NCBI GenBank assembly: GCA_948099385.1
Contig: CANUEZ040000151.1
Span: 5,650,001-5,714,000, forward strand
Direction of reading: 5' to 3'
Source: Fasciola hepatica
Lineage: Eukaryota > Platyhelminthes > Trematoda > Plagiorchiida > Fasciolidae
DNA: 64,000 nucleotides
This document shows, in pieces, positions 48,301 through 60,988 of this stretch. Under the pieces are notes generated by a model. It was not told the DNA's origin. It searched no databases and worked only from the letters and a program-made list of their open reading frames with translations. How positions within the stretch are numbered: position 1 is the first letter of the stretch; every line of letters begins with the position of its first letter. The position numbers were made by a program, and so were the translations under genes.

Positions 48301-51300
48301 ACCATCACGACGAGACTGCACCTTGACGTGGTGTGATGGCTTGCGCGCCTCTATGACCCAAAGAGCTATACAGGATGGCTTTTTTAGCCGGAGATGCAAT
48401 CATACCTGACAGGTTAATGGGTAGAGGTCAGACAGAGTTCAGTCTCCTGGTCCTCCAGGTTGGGGGTCGATTTAAGCTGGCAGCTCAATCGGCAAAATCA
48501 GTGGAAGAATAATTGATCCAAGCAAATGGGCTTCCACCAAGCCATCCCGCTGCCTTTCGGATAGGTTCTCGTTAGAACTAAAGGCTTTGGATGAGAATCC
48601 TAACCGTTCTCCTGCTTTGAGGCTGGGCACCCTAGCAGTACCCGTCCAACATCTCCCATGAACTGCACGAATATAAAGAATTCCATACTGCATCGGTCGT
48701 CGCGCAGGATAATCAAGACCGCGCTGCCCATTGCATCGAGCGGGGTGGGTAGTGATAAGTGGGCTACTTCTCAGAGTTCCCTCTGTTTTATTCAACCTTT
48801 GTCTTCTGTCCCTAACCACCCCTCTTTGCCCCATCTATCGACTCACAATGCTCCCATTGATAACACGGTCGATACTCGCAACGATTCATTGTCAAATAGT
48901 GTCGGGAATAATCCTCTGACTGGTAACTCACATTTTCTCAAGCCTCATCAGCCTCTGAATCCCGGCTCCTTCAACGTGCGTACACTCATGCAGCCCGGTC
49001 AGTAGGCGTACCTAGCCCTCACATTAGATTCTGTGAAGATTGATGTCTGCTGCTTAAGCGAAACGCGTATCCAGGATTCGAGCAGTGTGATTCAACTAAC
49101 TGCTCCTGGTATCTTATCGAGGTATTTCTTGCGCACCTCAGGAGACGAAGCAGCTAGAGTTGTGGGTCAACGTGGTGTAGGAATAGTCTTGACTGAGAAG
49201 GCTGAGGCTGCCCTTTTAGACTGGATCCCTGTTAACAGTCGTTTATGTGCTGTGAGACTCCAGGGGTCGGTTGGCGTTCGAGAGGATAGTTGTGTTAGGC
49301 GCAATTTGTTTGTGATCTCGGCACACACCCCAACAGACTGCAGCTCAGACGCGCAGAAAGATGAGTTCCATGAAAAACTCGCCACTCTCGTTCGCAGGAG
49401 CAAATGTTCTGACATTGTAGTGCTAGCTGGCGATTTCAATGCACAAGTTGGCAAACTCAGTGTGTCAGAAGCCTGTTTAGGTGGGCGTTGTGCTTTACCC
49501 GCTGAGCGTATAGATAACGGGGATAGACTTCTCCAGTTTTGTGCAGACAATCGATTGTTCTTGTCTATCACCAATTTCCGACACAGCTCGCGTCGCACAG
49601 CGACATGGCGCTCTAACTCTACAGGTACTTTGAGTCAAATTGATCATATCGCCGTAAGCTACCGCTGGCGCAGTTCTGCTCAGAACTGTACATCTTACTG
49701 GTCCACGTACATATAGGCTGACAGTGCATTAGTTTTAATGCGATTATCTCTGTAGCTCCATGGTCATCGTCGCAAACCGCAAACCCGATTAGCCGTGCAA
49801 CGTTTGTGTGATCCAGAAGTACGCACCCGTTATGAGCAGAAGTTAGCACATGAGCTAGGATCTACGACGAACAGTGATGTAGATGAGCATTGGGCTCATA
49901 TGAAAAAGGCGATGCACGTGGCAGCAGGTTTTGCCTGTGCTCCTAGATCCGTTGTCCATCAACGACACTGGATCTCGCAAGAGTCGCTGAGTATAATGGA
50001 GCAAAAGCGTCAGCTCTCGAACCGCAAGGAGATGAATAAGATGCGGAGAAAGCTACAAAGGCAAGTTACGTAAAGCCTTAAGAATAATCACTAAAATTGG
50101 TGGGTGAAGGCAGCCGAAGAAATGGAAATAGCAGCTGTTTCAGGTAACAGTCAGAGACTGTTCAAATTTATTCGTGACACTGGTGGACGGCGCATCCAGG
50201 TCAGTGAAACGATTTGCGATATAAATGGAGAACCCATCTATATCAAACAGCAAAGGCTTGACCGTTGGGCCGAATACTTCAAGGAACAGTTTGGCTGGCC
50301 GCACGCTGGTGTAGTTACTCCCGTGTCAACAACTGCGACTCCTTGGGTGGTATCACTTGAGCCCCCATCGGAAGTAGAAGTAGAGTCATGTATTCGGTTA
50401 CTAATGCGGGGGAAAGCGGCAGGTCCCGGCGAGCTTTCCTCAGTTCTTTCCAAACTGGTCCACCCAGTTGATAAGATCAGTTACCGTCTTACTCCGTGAC
50501 ATTTGGAACGCGGAGCGTATTCCGTTAATATGGAGCGAGTCATTGATTGTTCCCATCTTCAAGAGGGGAATACCCAATGACTGTGGTAATCATCGTGGGA
50601 TTAGCTTAATTCCGATAGTCACCAAAGTGTTATCCTCGATTCTGCTGCACCGTCTTACGCCCACTCGCGAGAGGAAAGCCCGCAAGCAGCAGGCTGGATT
50701 CCGCCCAGGTCGGGGATGCATCGGCCAGATTTTTACTCTTCGCCGACTACTTGAAACGCGTCACATGCACCGCCGACCGACAGTAATGGTTTCCTTAGAC
50801 CTGGAAGGCGCCTTCGATTCAGTTGATCGAACGGCGCTTTTCATTGTTCTTCATCGAAAAGGTATGCCTTAGAAGTTCGTGAACCTACTGAGATCATTGT
50901 ATTCTCATACTTCTGGCCGCGTTAGAGTTTACGGTGAACTATCCGGTCGGTTCGGAACGATCAGTGGTGTTCGACAGGGATGTCCTATGTCTCCATTCCT
51001 GTTCAACTTCGTCATAGACGAAATAATGGAGAGTGCGCTGTAAAATCTTCGGGATGTAGGCGTCGAACTAGGAAATAGGGGAAAGCTATGTGACCTAGAT
51101 TACGCGGACGACGTCGTCTGCTTGTTCGAATCCACAAAACATGCACTAGATAGACTCTCAAGAGCTGTAGCTCTATACGGCATGCGCTTTGCACCTTCAA
51201 AGTGTAAAGTGATGTTACAAGACTGGACGTCAACGATTCCGAACCTGATGCTCGATCGGGAGGTGCTGTCAGTTGTCGACCACTCCACCTACCTCGGCAG

Positions 51301-52200
51301 CAGCGTGACGACGGATGGGAGCTCTGTAGTAGAGGTGAGCACGCGGATATCCAAAGCTCGAGCGGCGTACGCTGGACTGAAGCACTTGTGGCGCCGACCT
51401 GATATGTCACTGAAGTTGAAAGGTCGTGTATACTGTGCTGCAGTGCGTTCAGTTTTGTATGATTGTGAAACTTGGAGTCTGCGTGCTGAAGATATTCGTC
51501 GTCTTGAGGTTTTCGACCACGGATGTTTACGTAGTATCGCTAAGATCGGGTGGAGTAGCCGAGTAGGCAATGCTGAGGTCAGAAACTGAGTATTGGGTAC
51601 TAATTCGGAGAACGTTTTGTCACAGCGTATCCAACTTAGTAGACTTCGTTGATTGGGGCATGTGTTACGTATGACAAACACACGTCTACCGTACCGTGTC
51701 CTATTCTCCGTTCCTCCTAAGGAGTGGAAGAGACCAAGTAGAGGTCAACAGATGACGTGGCAGCGAGGAATGAGAAAATGTACAGCGGGATTAGGAAAAG
51801 TAGGTGCCTCACGTCTTCGTGGTTGGGGTCCAAAAGATCCATCAACCAGTTGGCTGGAGATACTGAAGGATATGGCAGCGAACCGTGAACACTGGCAATC
51901 GTGTTGTTACTTTCTTTCGAATCAGAATGATTGATCAATGCGTTTTTGTACAGTTAGACTGTGTATTTTGTGTTGGTTACTAGGGCATTGTTTCCTTTTC
52001 CCACCCGTGTAGGTCCATTCCCTGTCTGTCTTCTGTGTTCATACCTTCTAATTCAACGTGCAACATGATGAGAAAGACAGTGATAAGTGGGGCTTGCTTT
52101 ACAGTTCAACACTGTACGGTCAATAATTGCCTTTACGGAAACATGAATTTCCTGAAAAGACCATGCGTCAGGAATAATAAGTAACGGTTTTGCAATGCAT
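48301..52200 (+). mobile_element. RTE array unit 6
   Basis: Distal-type variants. Private G at 49282 (Glu for Lys). Linker: 52119-52200. ORF relic: 48658-51934. Confidence 0.95.
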
Positions 52201-55200
52201 ACCATCACGACGAGACTGCACCTTGACGTGGTGTGATGGCTTGCGCGCCTCTATGACCCAAAGAGCTATACAGGATGGCTTTTTTAGCCGGAGATGCAAT
52301 CATACCTGACAGGTTAATGGGTAGAGGTCAGACAGAGTTCAGTCTCCTGGTCCTCCAGGTTGGGGGTCGATTTAAGCTGGCAGCTCAATCGGCAAAATCA
52401 GTGGAAGAATAATTGATCCAAGCAAATGGGCTTCCACCAAGCCATCCCGCTGCCTTTCGGATAGGTTCTCGTTAGAACTAAAGGCTTTGGATGAGAATCC
52501 TAACCGTTCTCCTGCTTTGAGGCTGGGCACCCTAGCAGTACCCGTCCAACATCTCCCATGAACTGCACGAATATAAAGAATTCCATACTGCATCGGTCGT
52601 CGCGCAGGATAATCAAGACCGCGCTGCCCATTGCATCGAGCGGGGTGGGTAGTGATAAGTGGGCTACTTCTCAGAGTTCCCTCTGTTTTATTCAACCTTT
52701 GTCTTCTGTCCCTAACCACCCCTCTTTGCCCCATCTATCGACTCACAATGCTCCCATTGATAACACGGTCGATACTCGCAACGATTCATTGTCAAATAGT
52801 GTCGGGAATAATCCTCTGACTGGTAACTCACATTTTCTCAAGCCTCATCAGCCTCTGAATCCCGGCTCCTTCAACGTGCGTACACTCATGCAGCCCGGTC
52901 AGTAGGCGTACCTAGCCCTCACATTAGATTCTGTGAAGATTGATGTCTGCTGCTTAAGCGAAACGCGTATCCAGGATTCGAGCAGTGTGATTCAACTAAC
53001 TGCTCCTGGTATCTTATCGAGGTATTTCTTGCGCACCTCAGGAGACGAAGCAGCTAGAGTTGTGGGTCAACGTGGTGTAGGAATAGTCTTGACTGAGAAG
53101 GCTGAGGCTGCCCTTTTAGACTGGATCCCTGTTAACAGTCGTTTATGTGCTGTGAGACTCCAGGGGTCGGTTGGCGTTCGAAAGGATAGTTGTGTTAGGC
53201 GCAATTTGTTTGTGATCTCGGCACACACCCCAACAGACTGCAGCTCAGACGCGCAGAAAGATGAGTTCCATGAAAAACTCGCCACTCTCGTTCGCAGGAG
53301 CAAATGTTCTGACATTGTAGTGCTAGCTGGCGATTTCAATGCACAAGTTGGCAAACTCAGTGTGTCAGAAGCCTGTTTAGGTGGGCGTTGTGCTTTACCC
53401 GCTGAGCGTATAGATAACGGGGATAGACTTCTCCAGTTTTGTGCAGACAATCGATTGTTCTTGTCTATCACCAATTTCCGACACAGCTCGCGTCGCACAG
53501 CGACATGGCGCTCTAACTCTACAGGTACTTTGAGTCAAATTGATCATATCGCCGTAAGCTACCGCTGGCGCAGTTCTGCTCAGAACTGTACATCTTACTG
53601 GTCCACGTACATATAGGCTGACAGTGCATTAGTTTTAATGCGATTATCTCTGTAGCTCCATGGTCATCGTCGCAAACCGCAAACCCGATTAGCCGTGCAA
53701 CGTTTGTGTGATCCAGAAGTACGCACCCGTTATGAGCAGAAGTTAGCACATGAGCTAGGATCTACGACGAACAGTGATGTAGATGAGCATTGGGCTCATA
53801 TGAAAAAGGCGATGCACGTGGCAGCAGGTTTTGCCTGTGCTCCTAGATCCGTTGTCCATCAACGACACTGGATCTCGCAAGAGTCGCTGAGTATAATGGA
53901 GCAAAAGCGTCAGCTCTCGAACCGCAAGGAGATGAATAAGATGCGGAGAAAGCTACAAAGGCAAGTTACGTAAAGCCTTAAGAATAATCACTAAAATTGG
54001 TGGGTGAAGGCAGCCGAAGAAATGGAAATAGCAGCTGTTTCAGGTAACAGTCAGAGACTGTTCAAATTTATTCGTGACACTGGTGGACGGCGCATCCAGG
54101 TCAGTGAAACGATTTGCGATATAAATGGAGAACCCATCTATATCAAACAGCAAAGGCTTGACCGTTGGGCCGAATACTTCAAGGAACAGTTTGGCTGGCC
54201 GCACACTGGTGTAGTTACTCCCGTGTCAACAACTGCGACTCCTTGGGTGGTATCACTTGAGCCCCCATCGGAAGTAGAAGTAGAGTCATGTATTCGGTTA
54301 CTAATGCGGGGGAAAGCGGCAGGTCCCGGCGAGCTTTCCTCAGTTCTTTCCAAACTGGTCCACCCAGTTGATAAGATCAGTTACCGTCTTACTCCGTGAC
54401 ATTTGGAACGCGGAGCGTATTCCGTTAATATGGAGCGAGTCATTGATTGTTCCCATCTTCAAGAGGGGAATACCCAATGACTGTGGTAATCATCGTGGGA
54501 TTAGCTTAATTCCGATAGTCACCAAAGTGTTATCCTCGATTCTGCTGCACCGTCTTACGCCCACTCGCGAGAGGAAAGCCCGCAAGCAGCAGGCTGGATT
54601 CCGCCCAGGTCGGGGATGCATCGGCCAGATTTTTACTCTTCGCCGACTACTTGAAACGCGTCACATGCACCGCCGACCGACAGTAATGGTTTCCTTAGAC
54701 CTGGAAGGCGCCTTCGATTCAGTTGATCGAACGGCGCTTTTCATTGTTCTTCATCGAAAAGGTATGCCTTAGAAGTTCGTGAACCTACTGAGATCATTGT
54801 ATTCTCATACTTCTGGCCGCGTTAGAGTTTACGGTGAACTATCCGGTCGGTTCGGAACGATCAGTGGTGTTCGACAGGGATGTCCTATGTCTCCATTCCT
54901 GTTCAACTTCGTCATAGACGAAATAATGGAGAGTGCGCTGTAAAATCTTCGGGATGTAGGCGTCGAACTAGGAAATAGGGGAAAGCTATGTGACCTAGAT
55001 TACGCGGACGACGTCGTCTGCTTGTTCGAATCCACAAAACATGCACTAGATAGACTCTCAAGAGCTGTAGCTCTATACGGCATGCGCTTTGCACCTTCAA
55101 AGTGTAAAGTGATGTTACAAGACTGGACGTCAACGATTCCGAACCTGATGCTCGATCGGGAGGTGCTGTCAGTTGTCGACCACTCCACCTACCTCGGCAG

Positions 55201-56100
55201 CAGCGTGACGACGGATGGGAGCTCTGTAGTAGAGGTGAGCACGCGGATATCCAAAGCTCGAGCGGCGTACGCTGGACTGAAGCACTTGTGGCGCCGACCT
55301 GATATGTCACTGAAGTTGAAAGGTCGTGTATACTGTGCTGCAGTGCGTTCAGTTTTGTATGATTGTGAAACTTGGAGTCTGCGTGCTGAAGATATTCGTC
55401 GTCTTGAGGTTTTCGACCACGGATGTTTACGTAGTATCGCTAAGATCGGGTGGAGTAGCCGAGTAGGCAATGCTGAGGTCAGAAACTGAGTATTGGGTAC
55501 TAATTCGGAGAACGTTTTGTCACAGCGTATCCAACTTAGTAGACTTCGTTGATTGGGGCATGTGTTACGTATGACAAACACACGTCTACCGTACCGTGTC
55601 CTATTCTCCGTTCCTCCTAAGGAGTGGAAGAGACCAAGTAGAGGTCAACAGATGACGTGGCAGCGAGGAATGAGAAAATGTACAGCGGGATTAGGAAAAG
55701 TAGGTGCCTCACGTCTTCGTGGTTGGGGTCCAAAAGATCCATCAACCAGTTGGCTGGAGATACTGAAGGATATGGCAGCGAACCGTGAACACTGGCAATC
55801 GTGTTGTTACTTTCTTTCGAATCAGAATGATTGATCAATGCGTTTTTGTACAGTTAGACTGTGTATTTTGTGTTGGTTACTAGGGCATTGTTTCCTTTTC
55901 CCACCCGTGTAGGTCCATTCCCTGTCTGTCTTCTGTGTTCATACCTTCTAATTCAACGTGCAACATGATGAGAAAGACAGTGATAAGTGGGGCTTGCTTT
56001 ACAGTTCAACACTGTACGGTCAATAATTGCCTTTACGGAAACATGAATTTCCTGAAAAGACCATGCGTCAGGAATAATAAGTAACGGTTTTGCAATGCAT
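52201..56100 (+). mobile_element. RTE array unit 7
   Basis: Distal-type variants. Private A at 54205 (Thr for Ala). Linker: 56019-56100. ORF relic: 52558-55834. Confidence 0.95.
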
Positions 56101-59100
56101 ACCATCACGACGAGACTGCACCTTGACGTGGTGTGATGGCTTGCGCGCCTCTATGACCCAAAGAGCTATACAGGATGGCTTTTTTAGCCGGAGATGCAAT
56201 CATACCTGACAGGTTAATGGGTAGAGGTCAGACAGAGTTCAGTCTCCTGGTCCTCCAGGTTGGGGGTCGATTTAAGCTGGCAGCTCAATCGGCAAAATCA
56301 GTGGAAGAATAATTGATCCAAGCAAATGGGCTTCCACCAAGCCATCCCGCTGCCTTTCGGATAGGTTCTCGTTAGAACTAAAGGCTTTGGATGAGAATCC
56401 TAACCGTTCTCCTGCTTTGAGGCTGGGCACCCTAGCAGTACCCGTCCAACATCTCCCATGAACTGCACGAATATAAAGAATTCCATACTGCATCGGTCGT
56501 CGCGCAGGATAATCAAGACCGCGCTGCCCATTGCATCGAGCGGGGTGGGTAGTGATAAGTGGGCTACTTCTCAGAGTTCCCTCTGTTTTATTCAACCTTT
56601 GTCTTCTGTCCCTAACCACCCCTCTTTGCCCCATCTATCGACTCACAATGCTCCCATTGATAACACGGTCGATACTCGCAACGATTCATTGTCAAATAGT
56701 GTCGGGAATAATCCTCTGACTGGTAACTCACATTTTCTCAAGCCTCATCAGCCTCTGAATCCCGGCTCCTTCAACGTGCGTACACTCATGCAGCCCGGTC
56801 AGTAGGCGTACCTAGCCCTCACATTAGATTCTGTGAAGATTGATGTCTGCTGCTTAAGCGAAACGCGTATCCAGGATTCGAGCAGTGTGATTCAACTAAC
56901 TGCTCCTGGTATCTTATCGAGGTATTTCTTGCGCACCTCAGGAGACGAAGCAGCTAGAGTTGTGGGTCAACGTGGTGTAGGAATAGTCTTGACTGAGAAG
57001 GCTGAGGCTGCCCTTTTAGACTGGATCCCTGTTAACAGTCGTTTATGTGCTGTGAGACTCCAGGGGTCGGTTGGCGTTCGAAAGGATAGTTGTGTTAGGC
57101 GCAATTTGTTTGTGATCTCGGCACACACCCCAACAGACTGCAGCTCAGACGCGCAGAAAGATGAGTTCCATGAAAAACTCGCCACTCTCGTTCGCAGGAG
57201 CAAATGTTCTGACATTGTAGTGCTAGCTGGCGATTTCAATGCACAAGTTGGCAAACTCAGTGTGTCAGAAGCCTGTTTAGGTGGGCGTTGTGCTTTACCC
57301 GCTGAGCGTATAGATAACGGGGATAGACTTCTCCAGTTTTGTGCAGACAATCGATTGTTCTTGTCTATCACCAATTTCCGACACAGCTCGCGTCGCACAG
57401 CGACATGGCGCTCTAACTCTACAGGTACTTTGAGTCAAATTGATCATATCGCCGTAAGCTACCGCTGGCGCAGTTCTGCTCAGAACTGTACATCTTACTG
57501 GTCCACGTACATATAGGCTGACAGTGCATTAGTTTTAATGCGATTATCTCTGTAGCTCCATGGTCATCGTCGCAAACCGCAAACCCGATTAGCCGTGCAA
57601 CGTTTGTGTGATCCAGAAGTACGCACCCGTTATGAGCAGAAGTTAGCACATGAGCTAGGATCTACGACGAACAGTGATGTAGATGAGCATTGGGCTCATA
57701 TGAAAAAGGCGATGCACGTGGCAGCAGGTTTTGCCTGTGCTCCTAGATCCGTTGTCCATCAACGACACTGGATCTCGCAAGAGTCGCTGAGTATAATGGA
57801 GCAAAAGCGTCAGCTCTCGAACCGCAAGGAGATGAATAAGATGCGGAGAAAGCTACAAAGGCAAGTTACGTAAAGCCTTAAGAATAATCACTAAAATTGG
57901 TGGGTGAAGGCAGCCGAAGAAATGGAAATAGCAGCTGTTTCAGGTAACAGTCAGAGACTGTTCAAATTTATTCGTGACACTGGTGGACGGCGCATCCAGG
58001 TCAGTGAAACGATTTGCGATATAAATGGAGAACCCATCTATATCAAACAGCAAAGGCTTGACCGTTGGGCCGAATACTTCAAGGAACAGTTTGGCTGGCC
58101 GCACGCTGGTGTAGTTACTCCCGTGTCAACAACTGCGACTCCTTGGGTGGTATCACTTGAGCCCCCATCGGAAGTAGAAGTAGAGTCATGTATTCGGTTA
58201 CTAATGCGGGGGAAAGCGGCAGGTCCCGGCGAGCTTTCCTCAGTTCTTTCCAAACTGGTCCACCCAGTTGATAAGATCAGTTACCGTCTTACTCCGTGAC
58301 ATTTGGAACGCGGAGCGTATTCCGTTAATATGGAGCGAGTCATTGATTGTTCCCATCTTCAAGAGGGGAATACCCAATGACTGTGGTAATCATCGTGGGA
58401 TTAGCTTAATTCCGATAGTCACCAAAGTGTTATCCTCGATTCTGCTGCACCGTCTTACGCCCACTCGCGAGAGGAAAGCCCGCAAGCAGCAGGCTGGATT
58501 CCGCCCAGGTCGGGGATGCATCGGCCAGATTTTTACTCTTCGCCGACTACTTGAAACGCGTCACATGCACCGCCGACCGACAGTAATGGTTTCCTTAGAC
58601 CTGGAAGGCGCCTTCGATTCAGTTGATCGAACGGCGCTTTTCATTGTTCTTCATCGAAAAGGTATGCCTTAGAAGTTCGTGAACCTACTGAGATCATTGT
58701 ATTCTCATACTTCTGGCCGCGTTAGAGTTTACGGTGAACTATCCGGTCGGTTCGGAACGATCAGTGGTGTTCGACAGGGATGTCCTATGTCTCCATTCCT
58801 GTTCAACTTCGTCATAGACGAAATAATGGAGAGTGCGCTGTAAAATCTTCGGGATGTAGGCGTCGAACTAGGAAATAGGGGAAAGCTATGTGACCTAGAT
58901 TACGCGGACGACGTCGTCTGCTTGTTCGAATCCACAAAACATGCACTAGATAGACTCTCAAGAGCTGTAGCTCTATACGACATGCGCTTTGCACCTTCAA
59001 AGTGTAAAGTGATGTTACAAGACTGGACGTCAACGATTCCGAACCTGATGCTCGATCGGGAGGTGCTGTCAGTTGTCGACCACTCCACCTACCTCGGCAG

Positions 59101-59926
59101 CAGCGTGACGACGGATGGGAGCTCTGTAGTAGAGGTGAGCACGCGGATATCCAAAGCTCGAGCGGCGTACGCTGGACTGAAGCACTTGTGGCGCCGACCT
59201 GATATGTCACTGAAGTTGAAAGGTCGTGTATACTGTGCTGCAGTGCGTTCAGTTTTGTATGATTGTGAAACTTGGAGTCTGCGTGCTGAAGATATTCGTC
59301 GTCTTGAGGTTTTCGACCACGGATGTTTACGTAGTATCGCTAAGATCGGGTGGAGTAGCCGAGTAGGCAATGCTGAGGTCAGAAACTGAGTATTGGGTAC
59401 TAATTCGGAGAACGTTTTGTCACAGCGTATCCAACTTAGTAGACTTCGTTGATTGGGGCATGTGTTACGTATGACAAACACACGTCTACCGTACCGTGTC
59501 CTATTCTCCGTTCCTCCTAAGGAGTGGAAGAGACCAAGTAGAGGTCAACAGATGACGTGGCAGCGAGGAATGAGAAAATGTACAGCGGGATTAGGAAAAG
59601 TAGGTGCCTCACGTCTTCGTGGTTGGGGTCCAAAAGATCCATCAACCAGTTGGCTGGAGATACTGAAGGATATGGCAGCGAACCGTGAACACTGGCAATC
59701 GTGTTGTTACTTTCTTTCGAATCAGAATGATTGATCAATGCGTTTTTGTACAGTTAGACTGTGTATTTTGTGTTGGTTACTAGGGCATTGTTTCCTTTTC
59801 CCACCCGTGTAGGTCCATTCCCTGTCTGTCTTCTGTGTTCATACCTTCTAATTCAACGTGCAACATGATGAGAAAGGCAGTGGTAAGTGGGGCTTGCCCT
59901 ACTGTTTAACGGTGTACTATGATGAT
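56101..59926 (+). mobile_element. RTE array unit 8 (keeps the original 3' end)
   Basis: Distal-type variants with private A at 58980 (Asp for Gly). From 59877 it leaves the unit consensus: agaaaggcagtggtaagt and ccctactgtttaacggtgtac, followed by tatgatgat. This matches the RTE 3' end at 26300-26360 rather than that of units 1-7. It is followed by the target duplicate gcaatgcat. This is the authentic end of the ancestral full-length insertion. Confidence 0.95.
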
Positions 59927-60500
59927 GCAATGCATAACGAAGATAGAGAACACAATAGATCTGGCGGAGGGGTAGCCATCCTCATGAGGCCAGGTACAAA
60001 CCATCTTGACTGTCAGATCAAGATGTGCACTCGTAATGCCCACCTGTGCGCAGTTGCGGTCATCCTTTCAGGCAGAAGGGTCAAAGTTTTCTGTATCTAC
60101 AGGGCACCAAATACAAATCTCGACGACGATGTCCGGTTGCTGCGGACCCCGACTGAAATAATTAAGGACCCACAGAAAACCCTCAAAGTGGGTGACCTCA
60201 ACCCCCCGCACATTGACTGGACCGTTGGAGTCTGCATGCCGGGATCGCAGCAGGGGGCCTACTGATAGTAAGTGCATGCTAATGCTTTGCCCCAGCATAT
60301 TAGGGAAAATACCGGATATAGGTCTGGATGCGTTCCATCCTTGCTGGATATAGCAATAACGAATCTCACCGATGTATCTGAACTGCCGTATTATGCATCG
60401 CTGGGCAAGATTGACCACGTATGTCAAAATCAGCCTATGCATGCGGTAACCCAAGGTACTCGCAAGGCTGGTTGGGAATTTCGGTATTATGGACATAGAT
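59927..60500 (+). pseudogene. CR1-B ORF2, endonuclease part (right of the RTE array)
   Basis: Continues the fragment at 28719-28800: RSGGGVAILMRPGTN, FCIYRAPNTNLDDD (YRPP changed to YRAP), VGDLNPPHIDW (GDFN changed to GDLN, about 60189-60222), SLLDIAITN and LGKIDHV (SDH changed to IDH). Frames shift at about 60265. Three conserved endonuclease motifs are altered, so this copy was already decaying. Confidence 0.8.
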
Positions 60501-60988
60501 AAGCTTCGCAATAGGGCGAAGGGGTTGACGTGGGACATGTTAGAAGGGGCTACTGCCGAGGAGCGCTGGTAGGTCGTAAAGGGATCCCTAATTACCCTCC
60601 AGGAAGAGTTTGCATCCTTGAAACGAAGGAGTGGGGAGGGCAAACCGATGTGGTGAAAGGCTGCAGTAGCCGAGGCCATCAAACGTATAAACCGCAGCTG
60701 GAACCTTTAAAAAGCTTCCGGCAGTCAGATAGCTTGGGCCCGTTGTAGAAAGTCTTGAAACGAGACTGTGAGCCTTCTGCGAACTTCTAAGAGAGGGTTT
60801 GAGCTCAGATTGGTCAAGTGCGTGAAATAGTAGCAGCCGAAGAAATTCTATAGCTACGTACACTTAGAAGGCTCAACAAGGGGTGCCATAGGTCCACCAT
60901 CTACTAAGGACCCACGGTATTGTCACTGATGATCAGAGCAAAGCAGATGCCCTGGGGGAATACTTTGGTGGTGTACGTAGGATAGATA
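60501..60988 (+). pseudogene. CR1-B ORF2, linker between endonuclease and RT, heavily decayed
   Basis: Only traces are readable (for example tgggacatgttag, caggaagagtttgcatccttg, and agtgggg... resembling WGGQTD/WWxxP). Position and orientation place it between the endonuclease and RT of the same CR1-B copy. Confidence 0.45.

Larger units (their letters stand above)
28801..59926 (+). repeat. Eight-copy tandem array of RTE elements, 3,900-bp period
   Basis: Seven units of exactly 3,900 bp (3,818 bp of RTE plus 82 bp of CR1-B flank) and a final unit of 3,826 bp (RTE only, with its own 3' end and tatgatgat tail). The total is 7 x 3,900 + 3,826 = 31,126 bp. Units differ at only a handful of sites that I could find, and all carry the same stops and frameshift. 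The outer flanks form a 9-bp duplication, gcaatgcat. The layout is explained by unequal exchange between the truncated RTE at 28254-28718 and the 3' end of one full RTE. Confidence 0.97.

Noticed and set aside
28801..59926. Classical satellite DNA or gene cluster
   Set aside because: The unit is a complete RTE element plus 82 bp of host DNA, with a readable origin; no expressed-looking gene family.
60068..60682. 204-codon minus-strand open frame
   Set aside because: Antisense of the CR1-B endonuclease region; no motif of its own, and the + strand reading explains the sequence.
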